A stretch of 64,000 nt of DNA from Sva-07 sp963717385 (GCA_963717385.1 CAVQWE010000003.1:248001-312000), one strand, 5' to 3'; shown: positions 1 through 9,409, counted from the first letter of the stretch. Numbers and translations: made by a program. Notes: generated by a model not told the origin, from the letters alone.

Positions 1-327
1 ACCGTTGGCGTACTTGCCCTCGACGGTGGTCTCGAACTCCAACATCGCGTGGTTGCCCTGCAGGATCTCCTTCACGTAGCGGAACCCACCCTCGGACGAC
101 GGAGCCTTCACCGCGTCGGCGACGTCGCCGTCGCTTCCGCCGAGCGTCCCGCCAGCTGCGGTGAGATACAGCTTGGTGACCTCGCGCCCCTGCTGCGGGG
201 TGAACACGATGGGGGAGAGGAAGACGCAGTCTTCGTGGAGGATCGAGTCGAGCCCGCCGGGGAGGTCGCCGCGCATGTGGCGATGCCAGTTGTGGATGCA
301 GATCTCGATCGGTGCGGTGGTGCTCAT
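1..327 (-). CDS. SnoaL-like / NTF2-fold protein, 3' end missing
   Basis: Only the first 109 codons are present; the gene runs off the left edge. The start is the ATG complementary to 325-327, beginning MSTTAPIEICIHNWHRHM. The stretch LHEDCVFLSP followed by a FEYVKEIL-like helix (here FRYVKEILQGNHAMLEF) is typical of small SnoaL-like proteins of the NTF2 fold, which act as isomerases, hydrolases or orphan binding proteins. A TACGTT hexamer ends 6 nt before the ATG and there is no Shine-Dalgarno, so the mRNA is probably leaderless. It is divergent from the cupin gene with 35 bp between the starts. The substrate cannot be inferred. Confidence 0.75.
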   Translation of the reverse strand, partial: MSTTAPIEICIHNWHRHMRGDLPGGLDSILHEDCVFLSPIVFTPQQGREVTKLYLTAAGGTLGGSDGDVADAVKAPSSEGGFRYVKEILQGNHAMLEFETTVEGKYANG

Positions 328-362
328 GGTTCGAACGTAGCGCGCCGACCTAACGTGATGTC
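328..362. promoter_or_regulatory. Divergent leaderless promoter pair
   Basis: The 35-bp gap between two divergent start codons holds two -10-like hexamers. On the minus strand TACGTT is followed by 6 nt and the ATG of the SnoaL-like gene. On the plus strand TAACGT is followed by 6 nt and the GTG of the cupin gene. Neither start has a ribosome binding site. Each -35 region would lie inside or beside the other gene's 5' end. Confidence 0.55.
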
Positions 363-890
363 GTGGAGCGCACGGTGGGCGAGCTGATCGAGGCGTACGG
401 GTTCGAGCCACTGCCAGTCGAGGGCACCCTGTTCGCCAGCACGTACCGATCGAGCGTGTCGCTGCCCGATGGTGCGCCGGTGGGCACGGCGATGATCGGG
501 TTGTACGCACACGACCCGCTGAGTCGTTCGCTGTTCCATCGGTTGCCGCACGACGAGGTGTGGCACTTCTACGGCGGCGATCCCATCCGCCTCGTGTTGT
601 TGCGCTCCGGTGGCGTCGTCGACGAGGTGTGGCTCGGCGCCGACGTCAGCGCAGGCCAGCGGGTCCAGTTCGTGGTGCCCGCCGGCGTGTGGCAGGCAGG
701 CGAACTGTCCCCGGATGGCGCCTATGGGCTGTTCGGGTGCACGATGGCGCCAGGCTTCACCGGCGCCGGATTCGAAGGTGGGCTCCGCAGCGAGCTGCTG
801 CGGAGCCATCCGTCGGCTCGAGTCGACATCGACCGGTTGGCAGTACCAGACGGCGACGATGCAGCGATGCCCGATGGCTTTGCGACGTGA
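363..890 (+). CDS. Cupin_5 (DUF985) family protein
   Basis: The product has 175 residues. The N-terminus MERTVGELIEAYGFEPLP and the core FHRLPHDEVWHFYGGDP match the Cupin_5/DUF985 family, single-domain beta-barrels related to sugar-binding and metal-binding cupins. The His/Glu/His residues in LPHDEVWHFY sit where cupins bind a metal. GYGLFGCTMAPGF-like sequence near residue 125 (here YGLFGCTMAPGF) closes the barrel. GTG at 363 is chosen because the conserved MERTV-type N-terminus begins there and a TAACGT box lies 6 nt upstream. The ATG at 358 is out of frame. The biochemical role of the family is unsettled. Confidence 0.8.
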   Translation: MERTVGELIEAYGFEPLPVEGTLFASTYRSSVSLPDGAPVGTAMIGLYAHDPLSRSLFHRLPHDEVWHFYGGDPIRLVLLRSGGVVDEVWLGADVSAGQRVQFVVPAGVWQAGELSPDGAYGLFGCTMAPGFTGAGFEGGLRSELLRSHPSARVDIDRLAVPDGDDAAMPDGFAT

Positions 891-920
891 GGCACTGAGG
901 CGCGCTCGCGTCGCTCGTCA

Positions 921-1304
921 TCACTCGGTCTCGGTGGCCTGAGCGGCCTGCTCCTCGGCGATCTGTCGACGGACGTCGTCCATGTCGATCTCCTTGATCT
1001 GGCCGATCAGGTCCTCGAGTGCGTGAGCGGGGAGTGCTCCGGGCTGCGAGAACAGCACCACGTTGTCGCGGATCGCCATCAGTGTCGGGATCGAGCGGAT
1101 GTTGAAGTGGCCGGCCAGTTCCTGTTGGGCGTCGGAGTCGACCTTGCCGAAGACGATGTCGTCGTGCTGCTCGGCGGCAGCTTCGAAGACCGGTGCGAAC
1201 TGTCGGCACGGGCCACACCACTCGGCCCAGAAGTCGACGAACACGGTGTCGTTGTCGCTGATCGTCTGCTCGAAGTTGTCGATGGTGAGCTCGATGGTGG
1301 CCAT
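921..1304 (-). CDS. Thioredoxin with C-terminal extension
   Basis: A 127-residue thioredoxin fold protein with the redox motif WCGPC at residues 29-33 (VDFWAEWCGPC) and the cis-proline motif SIPTL at about 73-77. It would reduce disulfides in cytosolic proteins using thioredoxin reductase. It is about 20 residues longer than a minimal thioredoxin. The tail is acidic and Ala/Gln-rich (RRQIAEEQAAQATETE) and may be an interaction arm. The start MATIELTI is chosen over an upstream in-frame ATG because it aligns with the family. A GGAG lies 11 nt upstream. It is divergent from the epoxide-hydrolase-like gene. Confidence 0.9.
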   Translation of the reverse strand: MATIELTIDNFEQTISDNDTVFVDFWAEWCGPCRQFAPVFEAAAEQHDDIVFGKVDSDAQQELAGHFNIRSIPTLMAIRDNVVLFSQPGALPAHALEDLIGQIKEIDMDDVRRQIAEEQAAQATETE

Positions 1305-1405
1305 GATGTTCGTACTCCAATACTGCTGGGGGTATCTGTGCTCATGGTGCAACGGACGGAAGGGCCCAGGTATTCCGAGGCTCGGCGGAACTGCCAACAT
1401 GGGAC

Positions 1406-2344
1406 ATGGATCCGTTGACCTATCGAACGATCGCCGTGAACGACGTCGAATTGCAGGTGTCGGTCACCAACGAAGGCGGCGAACGTGGGCTGGCGCTGTT
1501 ACTGCACGGCTTCCCCGAGTTGGCGTTCTCGTGGCGGTATCAGATCGAGGCGCTCGCGTCTGCCGGCTACGAGGTGTGGGCTCCGAACCTGCGCGGGTAC
1601 GGCGAATCGTCGAAGCCACCGAAGGTGTCGGACTACTCGATGGACTGCCTGCTGGCCGACGTCGGGGCCCTCATCGATGCGACCGGCCGCACCGACGTGA
1701 CGCTCGTCGGACACGACTGGGGGGCAGCTCAGGCATGGATGTTCGCGATTCGGCGGGTGCGACCGCTGCAGCACCTGGTGATCATGAACGTGCCGCATCC
1801 GGCGTGCATGCGACGCGAACTGCGAAGTGTTCGCCAGCTGCTGAAGTCCTGGTACATCTTCTTCTTTCAGATCCCGTGGCTCCCTGAGAAGCTGCTGTGC
1901 GCCCGCCGCGCCAAGGTGGTCGGCGACATGTTCACCAAGTCGGCGGTCGACGAATCCCGCTTCCCCGATGGCGTGACCGACGTCTACCGGGAGGCGGCGC
2001 TCCGGCCGGGTGCGATGCGCTCGATGCTGCACTACTACCGGGCGGCGGTCCGCGGAAGCCGAGCGTCGGCGTCGGAGGACCTCCCGGTGATCACCACGCC
2101 GACGCTGATGATCTGGGGTCTCGACGACGTTGCGCTGTCGAAGGAGACCACCGACGGCACCGGTGACCATGTCAGCGATCTCACGATGCGGTTCCTGCCC
2201 GGCGTGTCGCACTGGGTGCAGCAGGAGGCTCCGGAGACGGTGAACGTCATGCTGCTCGCCTGGCTCGACGGCAACGCGGTCCCCGAGGCCGGCGAGGTCG
2301 AGTTCGACCGGCTGCACGAACCGGCACTGGCAGCTGCCCGATGA
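1406..2344 (+). CDS. Alpha/beta hydrolase, epoxide hydrolase-like
   Basis: A 312-residue alpha/beta hydrolase. The oxyanion motif HGFPE is at 34-38, and the nucleophile elbow GHDWGA places an aspartate (about D104), as in epoxide hydrolases and haloalkane dehalogenases. A late GVSHWVQQE supplies the histidine. The RGYGESSKP segment is also typical of soluble epoxide hydrolases. The expected reaction is hydrolysis of an epoxide to a diol through an aspartyl ester. The last four bases overlap the next gene (ATGA), so the two are translationally coupled and the substrate may be linked to amine or amino-acid metabolism. A haloalkane-dehalogenase activity cannot be excluded. Confidence 0.85.
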   Translation: MDPLTYRTIAVNDVELQVSVTNEGGERGLALLLHGFPELAFSWRYQIEALASAGYEVWAPNLRGYGESSKPPKVSDYSMDCLLADVGALIDATGRTDVTLVGHDWGAAQAWMFAIRRVRPLQHLVIMNVPHPACMRRELRSVRQLLKSWYIFFFQIPWLPEKLLCARRAKVVGDMFTKSAVDESRFPDGVTDVYREAALRPGAMRSMLHYYRAAVRGSRASASEDLPVITTPTLMIWGLDDVALSKETTDGTGDHVSDLTMRFLPGVSHWVQQEAPETVNVMLLAWLDGNAVPEAGEVEFDRLHEPALAAAR

Positions 2345-3708
2345 TCGCCCCATCGGGGCTGCTCACCGTCGACCAACTCCGCGAGTTGGCTGGCATCGGA
2401 GAGATCGACACGGTGATCGTCGGATTCGCCGACATGCAGGGGCGGCTCGTCGGGAAACGTGTGTCGGCCCGGCTCTTCCTCGAGGAAGTGGTCGAACACG
2501 GTGTCGAGTGCTGCGACTACCTGCTGGCGGTCGATGTCGACATGAACACCGTCGACGGGTACTCGTTCTCGAGCTGGGACTCTGGCTACGGCGACCTGGT
2601 GCTCACGCCGGATCTGACAACGCTTCGACGGATCCCGTGGCTGTCGGGCACTGCGCTGGTGATCGCTGATGTTGGTGGCCACGACGCAACGCCGACGAGG
2701 GTCGCGCCGCGAACGATCCTCCACGCACAAGTCGAACGGCTTTCGGAACGCGGCTTGGTCGCGTTCGCCGGTACCGAGCTCGAGTTCCAGGTCTTCGACG
2801 ACGGGTACCGCGAGGCACACGCCAAGGGGTACGACCACTTGACGGCAGCGTCGGATCACAACATCGACTACTCGATCGGTGCCAGCAGCCGGATGGAGCC
2901 GCTGATGCGGGCGATCCGACTCGGCATGGATGGCGCGGGGATGTACTGCGAGGGCTCGAAGGGCGAGTGCAATCTCGGCCAGCAGGAGATCGGGTTCCGT
3001 TACGACCGTGCGATCGCGACGTGCGACAACCACACGATCTACAAGAACGGGGCGAAGGAGATCGCCGACCAGCACGGCAAGAGCCTGACGTACATGGCGA
3101 AGTTCGACGAGCGTGAAGGCAACAGCTGCCACATCCATCTGTCGTTGCGGGCCGACGACGGGTCAGCGGTGTTCGCCGACGATGCTGGCCGCCACCGGAT
3201 GTCGTTGCTGTTCGAACATGCCGTTGCGGGTGTGCTCGCAGCGACCCGCGAGCTCACGCTGTTGTTCGCTCCCAACATCAACTCCTACAAGCGGTTCGCA
3301 CGGGGGAGCTTCGCGCCGACCGCCGTGGCGTGGGGGCTCGACAACCGGACCTGCGCCGTGCGGGTCGTCGGTGACGGGGCCTCGATGCGCATGGAGTTGC
3401 GGGTTCCGGGGGGTGACGTCAATCCCTACCTGGCGGTGGCAGGCATGATCGCCGCGTGTCTCGATGGCATCGATCGCGAGCTGTCGCTCGAGGAACCCCT
3501 CGTCGGCAACGCCTACGACGCCGATGTCGAACACCTGCCTCGCACGTTGCGGGAGGCCGTCGGGTTGTTCGAACGGTCGACATTGGCCCGTCGTGCGCTC
3601 GGCGACGACGTCGTCGACCACTACGCGACCAACGCCCGAATCGAGATCGACGCCTTCGATGGCGCCGTGACCGACTGGGAGCGCGAACGCGGTTTCGAAC
3701 GTCTCTGA
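2341..3708 (+). CDS. Glutamine synthetase family protein (glutamate-amine ligase type)
   Basis: A 455-residue glutamine-synthetase fold enzyme. It has the N-terminal Gln-synt_N region (VIVGFADMQGRLVGKRV) and the catalytic domain with GTELEFQVF, SKGECNLGQQEIGFRYD, NSCHIHLSL and PNINSYKRFARGSFAPT, which carry the metal-binding Glu and His residues and the ATP and phosphate contacts. The short loop between these motifs and the RVVGDGASMRMELRVPG ending resemble gamma-glutamylpolyamine or gamma-glutamylanilide synthetases more than GlnA. It probably ligates glutamate to an amine with ATP. Its start overlaps the hydrolase gene by four bases, so the two form an operon. Confidence 0.85.
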   Translation: MIAPSGLLTVDQLRELAGIGEIDTVIVGFADMQGRLVGKRVSARLFLEEVVEHGVECCDYLLAVDVDMNTVDGYSFSSWDSGYGDLVLTPDLTTLRRIPWLSGTALVIADVGGHDATPTRVAPRTILHAQVERLSERGLVAFAGTELEFQVFDDGYREAHAKGYDHLTAASDHNIDYSIGASSRMEPLMRAIRLGMDGAGMYCEGSKGECNLGQQEIGFRYDRAIATCDNHTIYKNGAKEIADQHGKSLTYMAKFDEREGNSCHIHLSLRADDGSAVFADDAGRHRMSLLFEHAVAGVLAATRELTLLFAPNINSYKRFARGSFAPTAVAWGLDNRTCAVRVVGDGASMRMELRVPGGDVNPYLAVAGMIAACLDGIDRELSLEEPLVGNAYDADVEHLPRTLREAVGLFERSTLARRALGDDVVDHYATNARIEIDAFDGAVTDWERERGFERL

Positions 3709-3750
3709 GCAGCTCGCATCACCAACCGACGGGTCAGCGCGCCGCTGGGG

Positions 3751-4218
3751 TCACTCCCCGGTGTGTTTGTCGCTGCGGCGGGTCGTTGCCAGTTCGGTGA
3801 GCCCATCGAGTCGCTCGTGTGCCGAAGCGAGCGAGGCTTCGATCCGGGCGAGGGCCTCGGAGGCGTTGACTCGGTCGGTCTCGTCCTGTTCCCGACTCAC
3901 CGATCGAATGAACATCGAGGTGATCACTGCGGTGATCACCGTGAGCAGCGCGATCGACACGAGCATGACGACCGACGCAACGAAACGACCGGTGCCCGAG
4001 GTCGGGGTGTCGTCGCCGTAGCCGACCGTCGTCACCGTTTGGAGCGTGAACCACACGGCGCCGCCGAACGTCGGGTAGGTGTCGGAATCGAACAACCGCA
4101 TCATGAGGGCCCCGACGACCACGAGTACTGCGATGGTGCTGATGATTGCCGCCGACGCGTACCGCACGGACGACGGGTTCTTCTGGAAGCGGACGAAGGC
4201 GCGCATGAGAGAGCTCAT
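3751..4218 (-). CDS. Two-helix potassium channel
   Basis: A 155-residue membrane protein with the K+ selectivity filter TVGYGD at residues 64-69, between a first transmembrane helix (about 22-41) and a second (about 77-97). This is the Ion_trans_2 (KcsA-like) architecture. The C-terminus from about residue 103 is a charged helical segment (REQDETDRVNASEALARIEA) likely to form a coiled coil holding the tetramer together. It would conduct K+ across the cytoplasmic membrane. No RCK or cyclic-nucleotide domain is present. It stands alone, convergent with the glutamine-synthetase-like gene and divergent from the YjbR gene. Confidence 0.9.
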   Translation of the reverse strand: MSSLMRAFVRFQKNPSSVRYASAAIISTIAVLVVVGALMMRLFDSDTYPTFGGAVWFTLQTVTTVGYGDDTPTSGTGRFVASVVMLVSIALLTVITAVITSMFIRSVSREQDETDRVNASEALARIEASLASAHERLDGLTELATTRRSDKHTGE

Positions 4219-4295
4219 CTCGTCATGTTCGCCGCCAGTTCTGATTCATGCAACGACCGTCCGAGCGGTGCACCGACTTCGAATACGATTTCGTG

Positions 4296-4688
4296 GTGGC
4301 CCATCCGCAGATGTTCGACGACGATGATCCGTATCTCGAGCGCGTTCGGCGGCTGGCGGCCGCATTGCCGAACACCGCCGAGAAGGTGTCGCACGGCCGC
4401 CCGGCGTTCTTCACGAAGAAGGTCTTCGCCTACTACGGCGGCTCGCTGAAGGTCGACGGTGAGTGGGTCGAACACCCTCGCTCGATCATGGTGCAACCCG
4501 ACGAGAGCGACCGTCGTGCGTTGCTCGAAGACGAGCGGACGTTCGTGCCCGCCTATCTCGGGCCCTCGGGTTGGATCGGCCTCGACCTCGGTGACGACAC
4601 CGACTGGACGGAAGTCACCGAGTTGCTCGATGCGTCATACCGATGCACGGCACCCAAACGCGAGATTGCACAGCTGGACGCTCGCTGA
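4296..4688 (+). CDS. MmcQ/YjbR family protein
   Basis: A small protein of about 130 residues with the MmcQ/YjbR core: ERVRRLAAALPNTAEKVSHG, then PAFFTKKVFAYYGG and a C-terminal WIGLDLGDDTDW...ELLDASY. The fold is related to CyaY-like double-wing DNA-binding domains; its function is not established. The ORF is open from an ATG at 4248, but GTG at 4296 is preferred because a TACGAT hexamer (4284-4289) lies 6 nt upstream, the spacing seen at other leaderless starts in this window, and family similarity begins after it. A GTG at 4293 is also possible. Confidence 0.75.
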   Translation: MAHPQMFDDDDPYLERVRRLAAALPNTAEKVSHGRPAFFTKKVFAYYGGSLKVDGEWVEHPRSIMVQPDESDRRALLEDERTFVPAYLGPSGWIGLDLGDDTDWTEVTELLDASYRCTAPKREIAQLDAR

Positions 4689-4810
4689 CGTCGATCAGCT
4701 GCGACCACTGCACCTGCGCCGGTCTCTGGTGCGGTGTTCGAGAGCCCGATCGGGCACGATGATCGAGCGCGCCAACCACGAAGCCAGGTCGACGGGGGTC
4801 GAGAGTCCAC

Positions 4811-5923
4811 ATGCAGCACGATCACGACCATTCCAGCCATTCGGGAGGCGATGGCGAAACCGAAGCACCGCGCAAGCCGAAACAGGAGCAGGAAGACGCA
4901 ACCACCGAGATCACCGAGGTGGCACCGGGCATCTTGCGGACCCAACTGCCGATCAGCATGCCGGGCCTCGGCCACGTCAATTGTTACGTCCTCGAAGACG
5001 AGCGGGGAATCGCGGTGGTCGACCCTGGGCTTCCAGGACCCGAGTCGTGGGATCACCTCGTCGACCGCCTCGGGAGGGCCGGCTACCAGGTCGGCGACGT
5101 CCACACGGTGGTGGTCACCCATTCGCATCCCGACCACTTCGGCGGGGCGATGCGCCTCCGCGACGAAACCGGCGCCGACATCGTGACGCACGAGTCGTTC
5201 CGCACGATCTTCGACACATCCGAACTCGACGACAACGAAGACTCCGAATCGCTCGATGTCAACTCGCCTGACGACCGCGCCGCTGCGATGGAGCGATACT
5301 TCGCGAAGCCATCGCCATGGGGTGGCCGCCGTGCGGGTCCGTCGCCGGAGTTCATCGAGCGGATGCGGACCGCCGGATCGATGTTCACGACACCTCGGCC
5401 CACCCAGCCGCTGGTCGACGGTCAGACCATCAAGCTGGCCCGTCGCGAGTGGGTGGCGATGCACACGCCGGGCCACACCTACGACCATCTCTGTTTGTTC
5501 GATCCCGAGTTCGGGGTGGTGTTCACCGGTGATCACGTGTTGCCGACGATCACTCCGCACATCAGTGGTATGACGCCGCACACCGATCCGCTGGCGCAGT
5601 TCTTCGAGTCGTTGCACCGGATGAACGGACTCGACGGCGTCTCGATCGCACTGCCCGCCCACGGGCACCCGTTCGAGGATCTCGGCCGACGCGCCGAGCA
5701 CATCATCGAGCACCACGAGGACCGCCTCGACATCATTCGCAACGCGAGCCACGACTTGCCCAACGGCACGGTGGTCGACTTCATGCAGGTGCTGTTCCGT
5801 GAGCGGTCGTGGGGCGAGATGGCCGAAAGCGAGACCTACGCCCATCTCGAACACCTCCGCGAGCTCGGTGAGATGCAGCGGTCCTTCGACGACGGCTTCG
5901 CCCACTACGCAGCAGTTGGCTGA
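4811..5923 (+). CDS. MBL-fold metallo-hydrolase
   Basis: A 370-residue metallo-beta-lactamase fold hydrolase. The metal-binding signature is THSHPDHFG (about residues 105-113), with later ligands in MHTPGHTYDH and VFTGDHVL and a final LPAHGHPFEDL. The C-terminal helical part (about 290-365) resembles hydrolases annotated as MBL with a winged-helix-like tail. The first 35 residues are His/Asp/Lys-rich (MQHDHDHSSHSGGDGE) and low-complexity, so translation could start later, near the conserved EVAPGILRTQLP. The substrate is unknown; thioesters, lactones and phosphodiesters are all used by relatives. Confidence 0.8.
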   Translation: MQHDHDHSSHSGGDGETEAPRKPKQEQEDATTEITEVAPGILRTQLPISMPGLGHVNCYVLEDERGIAVVDPGLPGPESWDHLVDRLGRAGYQVGDVHTVVVTHSHPDHFGGAMRLRDETGADIVTHESFRTIFDTSELDDNEDSESLDVNSPDDRAAAMERYFAKPSPWGGRRAGPSPEFIERMRTAGSMFTTPRPTQPLVDGQTIKLARREWVAMHTPGHTYDHLCLFDPEFGVVFTGDHVLPTITPHISGMTPHTDPLAQFFESLHRMNGLDGVSIALPAHGHPFEDLGRRAEHIIEHHEDRLDIIRNASHDLPNGTVVDFMQVLFRERSWGEMAESETYAHLEHLRELGEMQRSFDDGFAHYAAVG

Positions 5924-5951
5924 CCACTCCGCCGCCGACGTCACCCGAGGT

Positions 5952-6050
5952 GATGAGCGAAGCGGGCCTCGGGGTGCAGTTCACTCATCGCTCGTCGGAG
6001 CCCGCCGGAGGTGATGAGCGAAGCGGGCGTAGCAGTGCGGTTCGCTCATC
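5952..6050. repeat. Two REP-like palindromes (GATGAG...CTCATC)
   Basis: Two 38-bp palindromic units, 5952-5989 and 6013-6050, spaced 61 bp apart. Both begin GATGAGCGAAGCGGGC. The second ends TTCGCTCATC, a perfect 10-bp complement of its start; the first has one mismatch. Related units occur after mec (26758-26858) and after ispG (60665-60702). They lie in an intergenic spacer downstream of the MBL hydrolase and could form mRNA 3' hairpins. No T-tract follows. Confidence 0.7.
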
Positions 6051-6113
6051 GCTCGGGCCGGTGGTGGGGCGCTGGAGTCGTCGCACGGCGTGGCGGTCGG
6101 GGATGATGACGCC

Positions 6114-8268
6114 ATGTCCATTGCCATCACCGAGGACCACCGCTCGCTCGCCGACACCGTGAGCAGCTTTGCCGACAAGCGCGATCTGCGCGGCGCTGCT
6201 CGAGCACTGCTCGAGTCGCCATCGGACGCGCCACCTGCGTTCTGGAGCGAGTTCGCCGAACTCGGCTGGCTCGGCCTGCACCTGCCGGAGGAATTCGGAG
6301 GCTCGGGTTACGGCATGGAAGAACTGGTGTTGGTGGTCGAAGAACTCGCACGCGCCGATTCGCCCGGCCCCTTCGTGCCGACGGTGATCGCCAGCGCCGT
6401 GATCGCTGCAAGCGGCGACGAGGCCATGAAGGCGCGCCTGCTGCCCGGTTTCGCCGACGGCTCGACGATTGGGGCCGCGGCGCTCGGTGGGTCGGTGTCG
6501 GTGTCCGGCTCCACCGCATCCGGTGACGCTGGCGTGGTGCTCGGCGCTGCGACGGCGTCGGTGATCCTCATCGGGGTGGGCGACGACGTCGCCGTCGTCG
6601 AGGTTGGCGATGGCGTCACGATCGACACCCCGCCCAGCTTGGATCCGACCCGATCGAGCTCGCGTGTCACGCTCGACGGAGCACCGGTCATGGTGATCGC
6701 CGGTGCGCGTCGAACGCTCGTCGACCTCGCCAGGGTGATCTTGTCGGCCGATGCCGTCGGCGTCGCCCGCGAGTGCACCGAGATGGCAGCGGCCTACTCG
6801 AAGGAGCGCATCCAGTTCGGCCGTCCGATTGCGATGTACCAGGCGGTCAAGCACCACTGCGCCAACATGGCCGTTGCCACGGAACTCGCCACCAGCGCAG
6901 TGTGGGACGCCGCCCGGGCAGCCAAGTCCGGTGGTGATCAGCTCAGCTACGCCGCTGCGGTTGCTGCAACGCTCGCCGCTCCGGCCGCCGACTTGTGCGC
7001 CAATCTGAACACCCAGGTCCACGGCGGCATCGCCATCACCTGGGAACACGACGCACACCTCTACATGCGTCGCGCCACGACGCTGCTGCATTACATCGCC
7101 GCTGCCGAAGCAGCAGCCGACCTCACCGATCTTGCTCGGCGGGGCGTTGCCCGCGAGAAGGCGGTCGAGTTGCCGCCGGAGGCCGAAGCGATCCGCGACG
7201 AGGTGCGCACGTTCGCGCAGAGCATCGCTGGTCTGTCACCCGAGGAGCAGCGCACCCGCCTGATCGAGACCGGCTATGTGATGCCGCACTGGCCAAAGCC
7301 GTATGGGCGCGCCGCCGGTGCGGTCGAGCAGTTGGTCGTCGAGCAGGAGTTCGCCGAGGCAGGCATCGTCCGTCCCGGTTACGGAATCACGGCGTGGAAC
7401 ATCCTCACGATCATCCAGTACGCCACACAGGATCAGATCGATCGGTGGGTGCGCCCGGCGCTCAATCAGGACGTGATCTGGTGTCAGCTGTTCAGCGAGC
7501 CCGACGCCGGCTCCGACGCCGCTGGTGTGAAGACGAAGGCGACTCGGGTCGACGGCGGCTGGTTGGTGAACGGCCAGAAGGTGTGGACCAGCGGTGCCCA
7601 TGTGTCGGGCATGGGCTTCGCCACGGTGCGAACCAACCCGGATGTGCCCAAGCACGACGGCATCACGATGATGGCGATCGACATGCACGCCGAGGGCGTC
7701 GAGGTGCGCCCGCTGAAGATGACGTCGGGCAACTCCGAGTTCAACGAGGTGTTCTTCAACGACGTGTTCGTGCCCGACGACGACGTCGTCGGGCCGGTCG
7801 ACGGCGGCTGGACGGTCGCCCGAGCGACGCTTGGCAACGAGAGCGTCAGCATCGGTGGAGGCCAGGGCGGCATGTCGATGCCCGGTGCTGCACTGGTCGC
7901 TCCGTTCGATGCGCACCCCGGTCGCCTCACCGGCGGCGCAGCGCGCATCGGCCGCTACATCGCGGAACACCAGTCGATGGGTCTGCTCAACCTGCGCAGC
8001 GCCAACCGCGCGAGTCGCAGGTGGCGAGCCCGGCCCCGAGGGGGCGATGACCAAGCTCGTGCTCTCCGAGATCGGCCACGAAGCCGCTGCGATCATGACC
8101 GAACTGAACGGCCCGGACTCGTTGTTCATGGACGGCCCCGGTGGGCTGAGCAACATGCTGGTGCTGATGCACCGAGGCATGTCGATCGCCGGCGGCACTT
8201 CGGAAATCAAGCGCAATCAGATCGGCGAGCGCATCCTCGGTCTGCCTCGCGACCCACTCTTGAAGTAG
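6114..8268 (+). pseudogene. Fused tandem acyl-CoA dehydrogenases (frameshift near 8012)
   Basis: One locus encodes two acyl-CoA dehydrogenase modules in a chain of about 718 residues. Module 1 (about 1-345) has LPEEFGGSGYGMEELVLVVEE and HGGIAITWEHD; module 2 (about 360-718) has CQLFSEPDAGSDAAGVKTKA, VNGQKVWTSGAH and the C-terminal IAGGTSEIKRNQIGERILGLPRD. Both would use FAD to oxidise acyl-CoA or steroid-type thioesters. The reading frame shifts by +1 around 8010-8013: conserved sequence switches frame between LRSANRA and VAGGEPGPEGAMTKL. A single extra base explains it. GATGAT lies 6 nt before the ATG at 6114. Separate heterodimeric FadE subunits are the usual actinobacterial arrangement. 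Confidence 0.8.
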
Positions 8269-8284
8269 GGCTCGACGGGCGGGT

Positions 8285-8725
8285 TCAGTGTCCGCTGAGC
8301 ACGTTCTTGAGCACGGCAATCGTGGCGGCGACGACCAGCGTGGTCGCCCCGTACAACACCGCACGGGTGTTCTTCGCTCCACTCTGCTTCGCCACGAGAA
8401 AGCCGACGAAAGCGATCCAGACGGCGAGCACCAACCTGACGGCGTCGAGCTCGGAGGTCGCCGGGAGCAGGAACACCGGGACGGTGGCGAGCACTGCGAC
8501 GGCTGCGGCGCCGAGCAATTGGGCGACGACCGTCTCGGCATCGTGCTGCTCGAGCTTGCCGGCCTCGACGAGCCGTGCCGACACACGGAACGCGAAGATG
8601 TGGGCGATCGCCAGACCCATCGTGACGCCCCAGACCAGGCCGAGCACGCGCACGTGGCCATGAGCGGCGTTCTCCGCCGCCGCAGCGAGAGCGGCAAGGA
8701 GACACACCGCCACGTACAGCGCCAT
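8285..8725 (-). CDS. Small integral membrane protein, four helices
   Basis: A 146-residue hydrophobic protein with about four predicted transmembrane segments: LYVAVCLLAALAAAAE, LGLVWGVTMGLAIAHIFAF, AAVAVLATVPVFLLPA, and a C-terminal pair from AVRLVLAVWIAFVGFLVA onward. No catalytic motif is recognised. The start MALYVAV is preferred to an upstream GTG/ATG because AAGGA lies 10 nt before it and the longer N-terminus is hydrophilic and unconserved-looking. It is convergent with the acyl-CoA dehydrogenase gene and divergent from the DinB gene. The function is unknown. Confidence 0.7.
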   Translation of the reverse strand: MALYVAVCLLAALAAAAENAAHGHVRVLGLVWGVTMGLAIAHIFAFRVSARLVEAGKLEQHDAETVVAQLLGAAAVAVLATVPVFLLPATSELDAVRLVLAVWIAFVGFLVAKQSGAKNTRAVLYGATTLVVAATIAVLKNVLSGH

Positions 8726-8869
8726 CGTGGACGCTTCCTTGCGTAGGTGGTTCCGCTGGGCGTCGACCTGGGATGGTTCAATACCCGTCACGGATCGGGA
8801 AGTGTAGGCGGCGGCGGTGAGCCATGTCAGAGTCATCAGTCGCCGTTGCCTGCTGGCTAGGTTCGGTCA

Positions 8870-9409
8870 ATGGACCGCATCGACATCGAGATCAAGCTGA
8901 ACCGTGACCGTGCGTGGCTGCTCGAACGGCTGGGGGCGATGACCACCGACGAGCTGACGGCGCCGCGGACGTTCAGCGAGCACGACGCCGAGAGCCGCTG
9001 GTCGTTTGCCGATCACTTCGTCCACACCACGCTGATCGAGCAGAACTGGAACGCAATGTTCCGACGTCACGTGGCGGGGGAGCAGGGTCTCGAGGATCGG
9101 CTGCGGGGCGATGGTTCACGTCAGTCGATGGAGGAGATCATGGCGTCGATCCATTCGTGGACCGAGGAGTGGAAGGCCGAGCACAGCGGCAAGCCGTTCG
9201 TCGAGTTGGTCCGCATCGGCCAGGCCGTGCGCGCCGACACCCTCGCGCTGCTCGCCGAGTTGTCCGACGACGACCTCGCCTCGAAGATCCCGGGAGCGCC
9301 GTGGGCTGACGGCACCGTCGGCGGGATCATGGCCGCGAATGCCGATCACGGCCGTCTGCACTTCGCCTGGGCGACGGAGGATCCGGTGTCGAACGCTGAT
9401 CCGAACTGA
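8870..9409 (+). CDS. DinB-like (DfsB/maleylpyruvate isomerase type) protein
   Basis: A 179-residue four-helix-bundle protein. The residues SFADHFVHTTLIEQNW (H50/H54 region) and NADHGRLHFAWA near the C-terminus are placed like the metal-binding histidines of DinB superfamily proteins, some of which are thiol-dependent (mycothiol or bacillithiol) transferases. That role would fit an organism with mycothiol genes, but the substrate is not shown. A TAGGTT hexamer lies 6 nt before the ATG, consistent with a leaderless message. Monocistronic. Confidence 0.7.
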   Translation: MDRIDIEIKLNRDRAWLLERLGAMTTDELTAPRTFSEHDAESRWSFADHFVHTTLIEQNWNAMFRRHVAGEQGLEDRLRGDGSRQSMEEIMASIHSWTEEWKAEHSGKPFVELVRIGQAVRADTLALLAELSDDDLASKIPGAPWADGTVGGIMAANADHGRLHFAWATEDPVSNADPN

